Assembly (NCBI RefSeq): GCF_006385675.1
Contig: NZ_VFRR01000008.1
Span: 1-64,000, forward strand
Direction of reading: 5' to 3'
Origin: Maribrevibacterium harenarium
GTDB lineage: Bacteria > Pseudomonadota > Gammaproteobacteria > Pseudomonadales > Marinomonadaceae
DNA: 64,000 nt
Shown: positions 9,202-18,665 of the stretch, one piece after another
Numbering within the stretch: the first letter of the stretch is position 1
Layout: every line of letters starts with the position of its first letter
Translations under genes and position numbers: made by a program
The notes under the pieces: model-generated
The model's input: the letters and a program-made list of their open reading frames with translations, nothing else
Told to the model about the DNA's origin: nothing
Database searches by the model: none

Positions 9202-10292
9202 ACATCGCCTCCATAACGGTTGGACTGACCATACATGAGTTCCAAACTCTCCAAGTCCATCGCTGCTGTCGCTATTTGTACCGACTCCAGGTAAACCTGT
9301 GGCAACAAACGATTTTCTAGGTCAGCTCGTAATGCTTCTGCCGCGGCGATGGCCAAGTCATCTATTGGATAGAGCAATGTAAACCGACCGAATACCCGAT
9401 CTTCAACAAGCTCCACCCAACTCTGCTCACCCCAATTATTGGTTTTTACTTGCTGCGCTAAACCAAGTTCTTGTATGGCTTGCACTACTCCTTTTTGCTG
9501 GGTTTGAGTACAAGAAAATAGAAAACTCGGGGGGGTATTCTGTTGTAACAAAGACTTCGCTGCCACATAAGAGGCTTGTTCTGAATCCGATACAGCATAA
9601 TTATGACGGACCGCACTTCCCGCTAGCGCGAGCCCATTGAGAAATGCCGCACACCGTTGTTCTGCAATTTTGCCAGCAGGTAATACCATCGCATCAATAG
9701 TACGATTTTCGAACTCTCTAGCCACCAAACTGGCTAACTGATTCATTGTTCTAGACTCATGCACCCCAAGATAAATGAGCGGCGGCGTATGGCGCCATGC
9801 GTCTAGCGGTGCGCTTAGCCCCCCTAACAACAGCTTCGGTTGTCGCTTGAGCAGCCAGCGTTGTATCTGGGGCACCAAGTTTGGGGTAACGTCATCCAGC
9901 AAAAGATAATCAAACCCTGACGTCGACACTCGGACTAGTTGGCGCTGTAATTTTATCGGATCTTGATCCAACTCGAATAGGTCAAGTCTAAAATCCACAC
10001 CTATCTCTTGTAGACGACGTTTAAAAGCCACTAAAGAGCGCTGCGAAACCACGTCAGACAGTGGTCGAGTAAATAGCATCCCAATACGGACAGCACGGGT
10101 TCGTACTCCCCCCATGGTATTAGGCTGGTTATGCACTCTTACCGCAAACTGATCCATTAATGCTTGCTGGGAAGGATTAGCCTCAAGATAGCGCTCCAAA
10201 GCAAAGCGTGGTTGCGCAAAGGTGTAAGCACCTGCTGATGTACTTAGCAAAGTAAACAGTAAGAGAATGCCTGAAAAGATAAGGTGTCCCAT
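9189..10292 (-). CDS. LuxP-like periplasmic binding protein
   Basis: A 367-aa secreted protein with a signal peptide (LIFSGILLLFTLLSTSAGA) and a sugar-type periplasmic binding fold (Peripla_BP_4). Its C-terminal half follows Vibrio LuxP segment by segment: YVAAKSLLQQ, FLFSCTQTQQKGVVQAIQELG, NNWGEQSWVELV and AAEALRADLENRLLPQVY. Compared from memory with V. harveyi LuxP, the ligand-pocket arginine R215 appears kept (AEQRCAAFL). R310 aligns with tyrosine (FTLLYPIDD), N159 with glycine and T266/D267 with other residues, so borated AI-2 is probably not the ligand. It is first in the operon and overlaps the sensor gene, as expected for a binding protein that docks on that sensor. Confidence 0.82.
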   Translation of the reverse strand: MGHLIFSGILLLFTLLSTSAGAYTFAQPRFALERYLEANPSQQALMDQFAVRVHNQPNTMGGVRTRAVRIGMLFTRPLSDVVSQRSLVAFKRRLQEIGVDFRLDLFELDQDPIKLQRQLVRVSTSGFDYLLLDDVTPNLVPQIQRWLLKRQPKLLLGGLSAPLDAWRHTPPLIYLGVHESRTMNQLASLVAREFENRTIDAMVLPAGKIAEQRCAAFLNGLALAGSAVRHNYAVSDSEQASYVAAKSLLQQNTPPSFLFSCTQTQQKGVVQAIQELGLAQQVKTNNWGEQSWVELVEDRVFGRFTLLYPIDDLAIAAAEALRADLENRLLPQVYLESVQIATAAMDLESLELMYGQSNRYGGDVWRP

Positions 10293-10370
10293 GCGCTAAC
10301 CAGAGTTTGTAACGATGGGTTATTGTAACGACTGAAATATGGAAAGAATACTTAGATGAGCTTAGAACGA

Positions 10371-10398
10371 AAAAAAGCCGACATAAAGTCGGCTTTTT
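10371..10398 (-). terminator. terminator after tRNA-Leu
   Basis: GCCGAC-ATAAA-GTCGGC stem-loop (10377-10393) flanked by A6 on the left and T5 on the right. On the minus strand it follows the tRNA and ends in a U-tract. It separates the tRNA from the LuxP-like operon. Confidence 0.85.
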
Positions 10399-10404
10399 CG
10401 TATT

Positions 10405-10489
10405 TGGTGCGGAAGGAGAGACTCGAACTCTCACGCCGTGAAGCACTGGAACCTAAATCCAGCGTGTCTACCAATTCCACCACTCCCGC
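10405..10489 (-). tRNA. tRNA-Leu (anticodon UAG)
   Basis: On the minus strand the acceptor arm GCGGGAG pairs with CTTCCGC, followed by the discriminator A and an encoded CCA. The anticodon stem CTGGA/TCCAG encloses the loop TTTAGGT, giving anticodon TAG (reads CUA). A long variable arm and GTTCGAGTC in the T-arm fit a class II leucine tRNA of 85 nt. Confidence 0.97.
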
Positions 10490-10592
10490 TTGGAATGGCG
10501 AGCATTATAGGTAACTCATTTTTAACGTCAACAGTTTTTCTGTCTTTTTTTAAAAAATATTTATCTGCTCGCTATTCTTTAACTATGCAAAC

Positions 10593-11660
10593 TTAGAATA
10601 AACGACCATTGGCATATTCGCCATGCTCGTAGCGCACTGCCATTTCTTCAAGATCCATGGTTTTGATGCGAGAAGCTTGGCCAGCACAGCCAAATGCTTC
10701 ATAACGATCAAGACAAACCGCTTTCATAGCCTTGATGCTTTCGGTCAAGTATTTACGTGGGTCGAAGTTGCCTTTGTGCTCGGCTAGGCTGCGGCGAATT
10801 GCACCAGTGGCCGCCAAACGCAAATCAGTATCAATGTTTACCTTACGCACACCGTAACGAATCGCTTTCACAATCTCTTCTACTGGTACGCCGTAGGTTT
10901 CTGGAATTTCACCACCAAATTCATTGATGATTTGTAGCCAATCCTGAGGAACAGAAGAAGATCCGTGCAACACGATATGAGTGTTTGGTAATTTCTCAGC
11001 AATACGGCCAATACGCTCGATATCTAGAATGTCACCGGTTGGTGGACGGGTGAATTTGTACGCGCCATGACTAGTACCGATGGCTACCGCCAAGGCGTCA
11101 ATACCAGTGGCCTCTACGAATTCTTTCGCTTCGTCTGGGTCAGTCAACATTTGCGAGTGATCTAGAATGCCTTCCGCGCCAACACCATCTTCTTCGCCTG
11201 CTTGACCTGTTTCGAGTGAACCTAGGCAACCTAGCTCGCCTTCTACAGACACACCACAAGCGTGGGCAAATTCTACTGTGCGACGGGTAACATCAACATT
11301 GTACTCGTAGCTTGCTGGGGTTTTACCATCGGCCATCAAAGAGCCGTCCATCATGACAGATGAGAAGCCTAGCTGGATAGAGCGTTGACAGATTGCAGGA
11401 GAAGTACCGTGATCCTGGTGCATGACTACTGGGATATGTGGGTAATCTTCGATCGCTGCCGCAATCAAGTGACGCAAAAAGTGAGAGCCTGCATATTTAC
11501 GTGCACCAGCAGACGCCTGCATGATAACCGGCGAGTTAATCTCGTCCGCCGCTTCCATGATGGCTTTCACCTGTTCCATGTTATTGACGTTAAAAGCCGG
11601 TAGACCATAGCTGTGCTCAGCGGCGTGGTCTAGTAGCTGACGCATACTAATTAAAGGCAT
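10593..11660 (-). CDS. fba: class II fructose-1,6-bisphosphate aldolase
   Basis: This zinc aldolase interconverts fructose-1,6-bisphosphate with glyceraldehyde-3-phosphate and dihydroxyacetone phosphate. The 355-aa sequence fits the Calvin-type class II subgroup: [11 protein letters not shown], the zinc histidines in VMHQDHGTS and [24 protein letters not shown] and [11 protein letters not shown]. The longer frame starts at 11678, but ATG 11660 ([15 protein letters not shown]) has AGAGGAAA about 6 nt upstream and matches relatives. It is last in the tkt-epd-pgk-fba series, 246 bp after pgk. Confidence 0.96.
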   Translation of the reverse strand: MPLISMRQLLDHAAEHSYGLPAFNVNNMEQVKAIMEAADEINSPVIMQASAGARKYAGSHFLRHLIAAAIEDYPHIPVVMHQDHGTSPAICQRSIQLGFSSVMMDGSLMADGKTPASYEYNVDVTRRTVEFAHACGVSVEGELGCLGSLETGQAGEEDGVGAEGILDHSQMLTDPDEAKEFVEATGIDALAVAIGTSHGAYKFTRPPTGDILDIERIGRIAEKLPNTHIVLHGSSSVPQDWLQIINEFGGEIPETYGVPVEEIVKAIRYGVRKVNIDTDLRLAATGAIRRSLAEHKGNFDPRKYLTESIKAMKAVCLDRYEAFGCAGQASRIKTMDLEEMAVRYEHGEYANGRLF

Positions 11661-11906
11661 AAAGGTTTCCTCTGACAATGTGTACTTTTATGGGTTGCAT
11701 AAAAGACTGGAGTGTTAATCGGTAACTCTCTGGTTTCACTAATTTTAAGCATGTATGTACAAGCGGCTTTAGCCGTCTTTTATTGTCATATGCTGTCTAT
11801 GACAGACCGGTCACTCTCTGGTAATCGTCTGGGTGCTGCAAGACAACACCCAGCATACGGCTTTACGCCTTTATAATAATTAACGATCTTTTGTCGTTTT
11901 ATCGTA
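11661..11906. repeat. pgk-fba spacer with direct repeats and hairpins
   Basis: No gene is visible here. Two near-identical 15-mers, CGGTAACTCTCTGGT (11720-11734) and CGGTCACTCTCTGGT (11808-11822), are 88 bp apart. Between and after them lie perfect stems: CGGCT/AGCCG (11764-11775), TGTCATA/TATGACA (11784-11804) and CTGGGTG/CACCCAG (11829-11853). None has a clear U-tract on the minus strand, so RNA processing or regulator sites are as likely as termination. Confidence 0.5.
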
Positions 11907-13070
11907 CTAATTTTGCGCTCGTGATTCCAACATAGCAACCGCAGGCAGCACTTTTCCTTCGACGAATTCTAGGAAAGCACCGCCGCCAGTAGAAATGTAA
12001 GACACCTGATCGGCAATTTCATACTTATCTACGGCAGCTAACGTATCACCACCGCCAGCGATGGAGAAACCTGAGCTCTTGGCAATCGCCATGGACAGGG
12101 CTTTTGTACCTTCACCAAACTGGTCAAATTCGAACACACCTACTGGGCCATTCCAAATGATGGTTTGTGCACTTTCTAGCAAAGTAGCAAGCTGTGCCGC
12201 CGCTTTCGGGCCAATGTCCAGAATCATGTCATCCGCAGCAACGTCTTTCGCATCTTTTATCGTAGCAACCGCATCAGCGGCAAACTCGGTAGCGACAACA
12301 ACATCTTCCGGTAGCGGAATCGACACTTTCTCCATCAAGGCTTTCGCTTGCGGAATCAAATCAGCTTCGTAAAGAGATTTACCTACTGGGAAACCCGCTG
12401 CGGCGAGGAAGGTATTGGCAATACCACCACCGACAATTAGCTGATCCACTGTATCAGACAAGGACTCTAGAACGGTAAGTTTGGTAGATACTTTTGAACC
12501 ACCCACGATCGCGGCCATTGGGCGTGCAGGTTTCGCTAGGGCTTTTTCCAATGCCTCAAGCTCCGCTGCTAACAAGGGACCAGCACAGGCTACTGGGGCA
12601 AATTTACCAACACCATGGGTTGAAGCTTGGGCGCGGTGCGCAGTACCGAAGGCATCCATCACATAGATGTCGCAAAGAGCCGCCATTTTTTGCGACAAGG
12701 CTTCGTCGTCTTTCTTCTCACCTTTGTTGAAACGCACGTTTTCAACTAGCACTAATTGACCTGACTCGACCTCCACGCCATCGAGCCAATCTTTCACTAG
12801 TGGTACTTCCTGACCAAGCAATTGGGAAAGGTGGTTGGCAACCGGCAGCATAGAAAACTCTTCCGCGTATTCCCCTTCCGTTGGACGACCAAGGTGGGAC
12901 ATCACGATAACCTTAGCACCCGCTTCTAGGGCCAATTTCAAAGTCGGCAGTGCCGCACGAATACGCGCATCACTGGTGACTTTACCATCTTTTACCGGCA
13001 CGTTTAGGTCTTCACGGATCAGCACACGCTTGTTGCTCAGATCCAAATCGGTCATTTTAATTACGGTCAT
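11907..13070 (-). CDS. pgk: phosphoglycerate kinase
   Basis: Pgk transfers phosphate between 1,3-bisphosphoglycerate and ADP in glycolysis and gluconeogenesis. The 387-aa protein has the N-terminal [13 protein letters not shown] and SHLGRPTEG substrate motifs, [12 protein letters not shown] in the hinge region, and the C-terminal nucleotide segment WNGPVGVFE followed by [12 protein letters not shown]. Length is standard for bacteria. It lies 40 bp downstream of epd on the same strand. Confidence 0.98.
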   Translation of the reverse strand: MTVIKMTDLDLSNKRVLIREDLNVPVKDGKVTSDARIRAALPTLKLALEAGAKVIVMSHLGRPTEGEYAEEFSMLPVANHLSQLLGQEVPLVKDWLDGVEVESGQLVLVENVRFNKGEKKDDEALSQKMAALCDIYVMDAFGTAHRAQASTHGVGKFAPVACAGPLLAAELEALEKALAKPARPMAAIVGGSKVSTKLTVLESLSDTVDQLIVGGGIANTFLAAAGFPVGKSLYEADLIPQAKALMEKVSIPLPEDVVVATEFAADAVATIKDAKDVAADDMILDIGPKAAAQLATLLESAQTIIWNGPVGVFEFDQFGEGTKALSMAIAKSSGFSIAGGGDTLAAVDKYEIADQVSYISTGGGAFLEFVEGKVLPAVAMLESRAQN

Positions 13071-13110
13071 GCACGAGTTCCTCGTCGTTGATTAAATTGA
13101 AATTCGCTTT

Positions 13111-14130
13111 TCAAGTATTCAGTACCCGCTGCCAGTGTTTGGCAACATCTAACATACGGTTGGCATAGCCCCATTCATTGTCAAACCAGCACAACAACTT
13201 CACCAAACGCCCATCAATTACTTGGGTTTGGGTGCCATCAATAATGACGGAACGGGGGTCATGATTAAAGTCCACCGAGGCATGGGCTTCTTGAGTAAAG
13301 CCCATTAAACCGGCATATTTGTCGGCTGCTGCATCTTGTAACGCCGTGTTTACCTCATCGACCGTGACAGGTCTTGAAGTGCGTAACACCATATCGATCA
13401 CCGACACATTCAGCGTTGGCACACGCATGGCACTACAGCCAATCTTGCCAGAAAGCTCTGGCATCAACCGAGTGATGCCTCGATCTAAACCGGTATCCAC
13501 GGGAATCACCGAACTCAGCGCTGCCCGAGTTAGACGTAGATCTTTGGTGTGATAGGCATCAATCACCGGCTGGTCATTCATCGCCGAATGCACTGTTTGC
13601 GTGGTGCCATGCTCTACACCACATAGGGCTTGCATCACATCCAATACCGGAATAACGCAATTGGTTGTACAAGACGCAGATGAAACCACCGTATGCTGCT
13701 GCTCGATCTGACTTTGGTTATAACCATAAACAATGGTTGCGTCCACATCGGCAGAAGCCGGTTGTGACATCAACACTCTAGGCACACCCGCTGCAATAAA
13801 GTCCTCCGCCCCAGCTCGCTCGCTGAAGCTACCGGAGCATTCGAGCAACATATCGAGATTTAAGGCGCTCCAATCAACATCATTCGCATGATGGGCGTGA
13901 AAACAAGGAATCAGATCTTCGCCGATCTGCAAGTGTTGTTCGCTAACGGACACTGGACGAGGAAAACGCCCGTGGGTCGTGTCGTAGCGGGTAAGATAAG
14001 CCATGGTATCGATGTCCGACGGCTCATTGATAGCAACCACTTTAATCTGGTCGCGATAATCGCCTTCATACAAGGCTCTGAGTACCGAGCGGCCGATACG
14101 TCCGTATCCATTTATGGCAATGCGCAGCAT
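13111..14130 (-). CDS. epd: erythrose-4-phosphate dehydrogenase (GAPDH family)
   Basis: This is a glyceraldehyde-phosphate dehydrogenase family protein of 339 aa, with the NAD motif AINGYGRIGRSV and catalytic cysteine in SSASCTTNC. Features shared with E. coli Epd rather than GapA include HSAMNDQPVIDAYH, VDFNHDPRSVIIDGTQT and a position between tkt and pgk. It would convert erythrose-4-phosphate to 4-phosphoerythronate for pyridoxal-phosphate synthesis. A role as an ordinary GAPDH cannot be excluded, as no other GAPDH is in the window. Confidence 0.85.
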   Translation of the reverse strand: MLRIAINGYGRIGRSVLRALYEGDYRDQIKVVAINEPSDIDTMAYLTRYDTTHGRFPRPVSVSEQHLQIGEDLIPCFHAHHANDVDWSALNLDMLLECSGSFSERAGAEDFIAAGVPRVLMSQPASADVDATIVYGYNQSQIEQQHTVVSSASCTTNCVIPVLDVMQALCGVEHGTTQTVHSAMNDQPVIDAYHTKDLRLTRAALSSVIPVDTGLDRGITRLMPELSGKIGCSAMRVPTLNVSVIDMVLRTSRPVTVDEVNTALQDAAADKYAGLMGFTQEAHASVDFNHDPRSVIIDGTQTQVIDGRLVKLLCWFDNEWGYANRMLDVAKHWQRVLNT

Positions 14131-14180
14131 AGTGACGTGATAACTACCTCAAACAATCTTTGGGGCCTGAATCAGGAAGA

Positions 14181-14207
14181 AAAAGAGGAGCTTAACGCTC
14201 CTCTTTT
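14181..14207 (-). terminator. terminator after tkt
   Basis: AAAAGAGGAGC and GCTCCTCTTTT form an 11-bp stem with loop TTAAC, 10 bp after the tkt stop. On the minus strand the stem ends in a U-run. It probably limits readthrough from tkt into epd. Confidence 0.8.
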
Positions 14208-14217
14208 AAGTTCGGGC

Positions 14218-16218
14218 TTAAGCCTGCAATAGTTTCTCTGCTGTCGCAACCACATTGTCGACAGTGAAGCCGAAGTGCTTCATCAGAGCGCCACCTGGGG
14301 CCGATTCACCGAAGGTACGCATACCCACAACATCGCCACCAAAGCCAACGTACTTGTACCAGTAGTCAGCATGAGCCGCTTCGATGGCAACACGTTTAGT
14401 CACCGCACCTGGTAATACCGCTTCTTTGTACGCTGCATCTTGAGCATCAAAAGCATCCGTAGATGGCATAGACACCACACGCACCTTAGTGCCTTTCTCA
14501 GCCAGGGCCGCAGCTGCGTCTCGCGCTAGCGCCACTTCAGAACCCGTTGCGATCAGGATCAGCTCAGGAGTGCCATCACAATCAACTAGCACATAGGCAC
14601 CTTTTTCAATATCGGCGACTTGTTGCTCGGTACGTGCTAACGCAGGCAAATTTTGACGACTGAAGACCATGGCTGTAGGGCCATCGCGGCGTTCAACAGC
14701 GGCTTTCCAAGCAACTGCTGTTTCAGTGGCATCAGCAGGACGCCAGACAGATAGATTTGGCGTCATGCGCAAGTTTGCAATCTGCTCGATAGGCTGGTGC
14801 GTCGGACCATCTTCACCTTGACCGATAGAATCATGGGTGAATACGTAAATGCTCTGTTGTTTCATCAGAGCCGCCATACGTACTGCATTACGAGCGTATT
14901 CCATGAACATCAAGAAGGTTGCACCGTAGTTAACAAAACCACCGTGCAAGGCGATACCATTCATCATGCCCGCCATACCGAACTCACGTACACCATAATG
15001 GATGTAGTTACCGGCTGCGTCGTCTTGGATACCTTTCGAACCAGACCACATGGTCAAGTTAGAGCCGGCAAGGTCAGCTGAGCCACCTAGCAGTTCTGGC
15101 AACAAAGCACCAAAGGTAGCAATGGTATTTTGCGACGCTTTACGGCTGGCGATACTTTCGCCTTTTTCTTGACACTCTTTCACGTAGGCTGCCGCTTTTT
15201 CTGCAAAGTCAGCTGGCAATTCACCTTTCAATACACGGCGTTCAAATTCTGCAGCCAATTCTGGGTAAGCGGCTTTGTACGCGGCTAATTTTTCTTCCCA
15301 AGCGGCTTGTGCGGCTGCACCTTTATCTTTGGCATTCCAACCCGCGTAAACGTCTTCAGGAATTTCAAATGGCCCATGAGACCAGCCCAGGAATTCACGG
15401 GCTGCGGCGATTTCTGCATCACCTAGTGGCGCACCATGACAGTCATGAGAACCTGACTTGTTAGGAGAACCAAAGCCGATCACGGTTTTGCAGCAAATCA
15501 GCGTTGGCTTAGATGTTTCTGCTTGCGCTGCTTCGATAGCAGCTTTAATAGCAACAGGGTCATGGCCATCGACATCAGCAATGACATGCCAGCCGTAGGA
15601 TTCAAAACGTTTTGGTGTATCGTCAGTGAACCAGCCTTCTACGTGACCATCAATGGAAATGCCGTTGTCATCCCAGAAGGCAATCAGTTTACCTAACCCA
15701 AGGGTACCAGCTAGGGAGCAAGCTTCGTGGGAAATACCTTCCATCAAGCAGCCATCGCCCATAAAGCAGTAAGTGAAGTGATCAACTACGTTATGACCTT
15801 CGCGGTTGAATTGTGCGGCTAGGGTCTTTTCTGCCACCGCCATGCCCACCGCATTACTGATACCAGCACCTAGTGGACCTGTGGTGGTTTCTACGCCATC
15901 GGTATAACCATACTCAGGGTGACCAGGAGTTTTTGAGTGTAGCTGACGGAACTGTTTTAGTTCTTCGATGGGTAGGTTGTAACCGGATAGATGTAACAAG
16001 GAATAGATCAACATGGAGCCATGGCCGTTAGACAGAATAAAACGGTCACGATCCGCCCATTTGGAATCCGCAGGGTTATGTTTTAGAAAGTCATTCCATA
16101 ACACCTCTGCAATATCCGCCATACCCATTGGGGCACCTGGGTGACCCGAGTTGGCTTTTTGCACGGCATCCATACTTAACACGCGGATGGCATTCGCGAG
16201 ATCTTTACGAGATGGCAT
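14218..16218 (-). CDS. tkt: transketolase
   Basis: Transketolase moves two-carbon units between sugar phosphates in the pentose phosphate pathway, using thiamine diphosphate. The 666-aa protein contains [14 protein letters not shown] at the N-terminus, [19 protein letters not shown], the cofactor motif [18 protein letters not shown]...DDNGISIDG, the pyrimidine-domain motif [17 protein letters not shown] and [17 protein letters not shown]. It supplies erythrose-4-phosphate to the neighbouring epd. It is divergent from metK, sharing a 367-bp intergenic region. Confidence 0.97.
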   Translation of the reverse strand: MPSRKDLANAIRVLSMDAVQKANSGHPGAPMGMADIAEVLWNDFLKHNPADSKWADRDRFILSNGHGSMLIYSLLHLSGYNLPIEELKQFRQLHSKTPGHPEYGYTDGVETTTGPLGAGISNAVGMAVAEKTLAAQFNREGHNVVDHFTYCFMGDGCLMEGISHEACSLAGTLGLGKLIAFWDDNGISIDGHVEGWFTDDTPKRFESYGWHVIADVDGHDPVAIKAAIEAAQAETSKPTLICCKTVIGFGSPNKSGSHDCHGAPLGDAEIAAAREFLGWSHGPFEIPEDVYAGWNAKDKGAAAQAAWEEKLAAYKAAYPELAAEFERRVLKGELPADFAEKAAAYVKECQEKGESIASRKASQNTIATFGALLPELLGGSADLAGSNLTMWSGSKGIQDDAAGNYIHYGVREFGMAGMMNGIALHGGFVNYGATFLMFMEYARNAVRMAALMKQQSIYVFTHDSIGQGEDGPTHQPIEQIANLRMTPNLSVWRPADATETAVAWKAAVERRDGPTAMVFSRQNLPALARTEQQVADIEKGAYVLVDCDGTPELILIATGSEVALARDAAAALAEKGTKVRVVSMPSTDAFDAQDAAYKEAVLPGAVTKRVAIEAAHADYWYKYVGFGGDVVGMRTFGESAPGGALMKHFGFTVDNVVATAEKLLQA

Positions 16219-16447
16219 TGTTTGTTCGCTCCTGGTTACTGTCGAGATAGACCTTCATTTTCCATGCTCCCACCAAGCCTTGCAACGCTTACGCAGGTCT
16301 AGCGACGCAAAATTGGGCAAAGAAAATGAAATTGCACAAAGATGGACGCAAGTTTAGCAAAAAAGCATCAACAACACCCCCTAAATAAAGTGATCTTGCT
16401 TGAAATTCGTACGTATGTAGTCCATCATTTGCGCCAACAGCGTCGAT

Positions 16448-16475
16448 TTGTTTCGGCTTGCGGACGCTATATAAA
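16448..16475 (+). promoter_or_regulatory. candidate metK promoter
   Basis: TTGTTT (16448-16453) and TATAAA (16470-16475) with a 16-bp spacer match a sigma-70 promoter. The predicted start, near 16480-16483, would place the first leader bases inside the first hairpin arm described for the metK leader, so the true start site matters for that model. Confidence 0.5.
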
Positions 16476-16479
16476 AGCA

Positions 16480-16539
16480 GCTAAACAGAAGCACAGAGAG
16501 CCTGTTTAGCCAAACCATCATGCTAAGCGGGTTTTTTTT
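16480..16539 (+). promoter_or_regulatory. metK leader: antiterminator/terminator pair
   Basis: GCTAAACAG (16480-16488) is perfectly complementary to CTGTTTAGC (16502-16510). The same CCTGTTTAGC segment (16501-16510) also pairs over 10 bp (two G-U) with GCTAAGCGGG (16522-16531), which is followed by T8 (16532-16539). The two hairpins exclude each other and the second has the form of an intrinsic terminator. No plus-strand gene ends upstream, so it should act as an attenuator of metK (start 46 bp downstream) or end a short RNA. By eye it does not match a known SAM riboswitch class. Confidence 0.65.
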
Positions 16540-16585
16540 ATGCCTGTTTGGCCCAGAATCATGAGAATTTGATAGAGGCACAAAC

Positions 16586-17749
16586 ATGTCCGAATACTCT
16601 TTATTTACCTCAGAATCCGTTTCTGAAGGCCACCCAGATAAAATCGCTGACCAAGTGTCTGATGCGATCCTTGACGCCATTTTGGCAGAAGATTCCGAAG
16701 CCCGTGTTGCTTGTGAAACCCTAGTTAAAACCGGCATGGTATTGGTAGCTGGTGAAGTGCGCACCAATGCTTGGGTCGACATTGAAGAAATCGCTCGCAG
16801 TGTTGTTCGTGAAATCGGTTATAACAGCTCCGAGATGGGCTTTGATTGGGAATCTTGCGCGGTCCTCAACGCAATTGGTAAGCAGTCTGCCGATATCGCT
16901 GTTGGTGTTGACGAAGCCGATGAGAAAGAACAAGGTGCCGGTGACCAAGGTCTCATGTTTGGCTTTGCCACCAATGAAACCGATGTACTGATGCCTGCAC
17001 CGATTACTTATGCACACCGCCTGGTTCAACGCCAAGCAGAAGTGCGTAAAAACGGTACTTTAGACTTCCTGCGTCCAGACGCGAAAAGTCAGGTCACCTT
17101 CCGTTATGACGAAAACGGCAAGCCATGCGCTATCGACGCAGTCGTCCTATCTACTCAGCACAGTGCTGCGGTGAAGCAAGCCGATCTACGCGAAGCCGTC
17201 ATGGAAGAAATCATCAAGCCGGTATTGCCAGCTGAGTGGCTATCTAAAGAAACCAAATACTTCATCAACCCGACCGGCCAATTTATCATCGGTGGCCCGG
17301 TAGGTGATTGCGGTCTAACTGGTCGTAAAATCATCGTGGATACCTACGGCGGTATGGCCCGTCATGGCGGTGGCGCTTTCTCTGGTAAGGATCCATCTAA
17401 GGTAGACCGTTCTGCGGCCTATGCAGGTCGCTATGTGGCGAAAAACATCGTTGCTGCAGGGCTGGCTGACAAATGTGAGATCCAAGTGTCTTACGCGATC
17501 GGTGTGGCTGAGCCGACTTCCATCAGTATCAACACCTTTGGTACTGGTAAAGTAAGTGATGCCGTTATTGTACAGCTAGTACGTGAGCACTTTGAACTTC
17601 GCCCAGCAGGCTTAGTAAAAATGCTTGATCTAAAACGTCCAATCTACCTACCGACTGCAGCTTATGGCCACTTCGGTCGTGAAGAAGATAACTTCACTTG
17701 GGAAAAAACCGACAAAGCTGAAGCGCTACGCAAAGCCGCTGGTTTATAA
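16586..17749 (+). CDS. metK: S-adenosylmethionine synthetase
   Basis: MetK makes SAM from methionine and ATP. The 387-aa protein has the ATP motif [16 protein letters not shown], the methionine-site loop [12 protein letters not shown], the phosphate loop [20 protein letters not shown] and [12 protein letters not shown] ribosome-binding site AGAGG lies about 7 nt upstream of ATG. It is divergent from tkt and preceded by the leader with competing hairpins. Its product feeds the methyltransferases and mtnN elsewhere in the window. Confidence 0.98.
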   Translation: MSEYSLFTSESVSEGHPDKIADQVSDAILDAILAEDSEARVACETLVKTGMVLVAGEVRTNAWVDIEEIARSVVREIGYNSSEMGFDWESCAVLNAIGKQSADIAVGVDEADEKEQGAGDQGLMFGFATNETDVLMPAPITYAHRLVQRQAEVRKNGTLDFLRPDAKSQVTFRYDENGKPCAIDAVVLSTQHSAAVKQADLREAVMEEIIKPVLPAEWLSKETKYFINPTGQFIIGGPVGDCGLTGRKIIVDTYGGMARHGGGAFSGKDPSKVDRSAAYAGRYVAKNIVAAGLADKCEIQVSYAIGVAEPTSISINTFGTGKVSDAVIVQLVREHFELRPAGLVKMLDLKRPIYLPTAAYGHFGREEDNFTWEKTDKAEALRKAAGL

Positions 17750-17769
17750 TTCGGTCACTTTCCGCTATA

Positions 17770-17798
17770 AAGGCTCTCAATTAATGAGAGCCTTTTTT
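17770..17798 (+). terminator. metK terminator abutting rsmE
   Basis: AAGGCTCTCA and TGAGAGCCTT form a 10-bp stem with loop ATTAA, followed by T4. The stem ends only a few bases before the rsmE ATG at 17801. The only purine-rich ribosome-binding candidate for rsmE (GAGAG, 17786-17790) lies inside the 3' arm. Confidence 0.85.
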
Positions 17799-17800
17799 GT

Positions 17801-18541
17801 ATGCGTATACCGAGAATTTATGTGGCTTGCGATCTGGCAACCGACCACACCATCGACCTACCCGACAGTGCCTTTCAACACTGCTGCAAAGTGCTGCGCT
17901 TAAAAGATCAGCACCCTCTAATTCTTTTCAACGGCCAAGGCGGTGAGTTTGAAGCGGAATTAGTCAACGTGGAAAAACGCAAAGCACAAGTACGTATCGG
18001 CGCTTTTCGACACCTAGAAAACGAGTCTCCATTGCGAGTGACCATCGGTCAAAGTCTCTCCCGTGGCGAGCGCATGGACTATGCTATTCAAAAGGCGGTA
18101 GAAACTGGCGTATTTGCCATCCAACCTCTTTTCAGCGAACGTTGTGAAGTGAAATTATCGGAAGCTCGCCTCGATAAACGCCTGCAGCACTGGCAACAAG
18201 TCGCCATTAGTGCTGCTGAACAATGTGGTCGCGGCATCGTACCGCAGATACTAGAACCACAATTACTAAGCGATTGGGTAACAAAATGTAATCAGTCGTT
18301 AAAGTTTGTAATGCACCATCACTGCGCAGTGCCACTACAACAAATACAAACACCAACCGATCACACTATCGCCGCATTAATCGGTCCAGAGGGTGGATTA
18401 ACGGAAAATGAGGTGGAAATAGCAAAATCTCACGGATTTTTGCCTCTTACTCTTGGTCCTAGAGTATTACGCACTGAAACAGCTCCAGTTGTCATACTAA
18501 CGGCCGTTAACTTAATGTGGGGAGATTTACAGCCAGCGTAG
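17801..18541 (+). CDS. rsmE: 16S rRNA m3U1498 methyltransferase
   Basis: RsmE is a SPOUT-fold methyltransferase that methylates N3 of U1498 in 16S rRNA. The 246-aa sequence has the N-terminal PUA-like domain (HCCKVLRLK), QSLSRGERMDYAIQKAVETG, ERCEVKLSE, the SAM-knot motif ALIGPEGGLTENEVE and LGPRVLRTETA. The start codon directly follows the metK terminator, so expression depends on readthrough or on a promoter within metK. Confidence 0.96.
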   Translation: MRIPRIYVACDLATDHTIDLPDSAFQHCCKVLRLKDQHPLILFNGQGGEFEAELVNVEKRKAQVRIGAFRHLENESPLRVTIGQSLSRGERMDYAIQKAVETGVFAIQPLFSERCEVKLSEARLDKRLQHWQQVAISAAEQCGRGIVPQILEPQLLSDWVTKCNQSLKFVMHHHCAVPLQQIQTPTDHTIAALIGPEGGLTENEVEIAKSHGFLPLTLGPRVLRTETAPVVILTAVNLMWGDLQPA

Positions 18542-18551
18542 CACTAGCAAC

Positions 18552-18582
18552 GTCATTTGATCGGTCATGGTGCTCAAATGAC
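18552..18582. repeat. 9-bp inverted repeat between rsmE and the tolC-like gene
   Basis: GTCATTTGA (18552-18560) and TCAAATGAC (18574-18582) form a perfect stem with a 13-nt loop. There is no following T-run, so it is either a weak terminator for rsmE or a regulator site for the next gene. Confidence 0.45.
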
Positions 18583-18665
18583 AGAGTTGGTAACAATGTC
18601 GCTACAGTAATTTGGCATCCTTTTCGTACCATGGAACTTAGAAACAGAATCGAGGGAATTTCGTT

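Noticed and set aside
16265-16320. SAH riboswitch upstream of tkt
   Set aside because: A few GC-rich words (GCGTTGCAAG, CGACGC) resemble the motif, but the conserved order is not present on either strand and tkt is not a usual target.
16381-16585. Known SAM-I, SAM-II or SAM/SAH riboswitch before metK
   Set aside because: The leader from the likely promoter to the ATG is about 105 nt and lacks the conserved cores of these classes. Only the terminator/antiterminator pairing is supported.
18552-18582. Intrinsic terminator after rsmE
   Set aside because: The stem is perfect but no T-run follows, so it was listed only as an inverted repeat.
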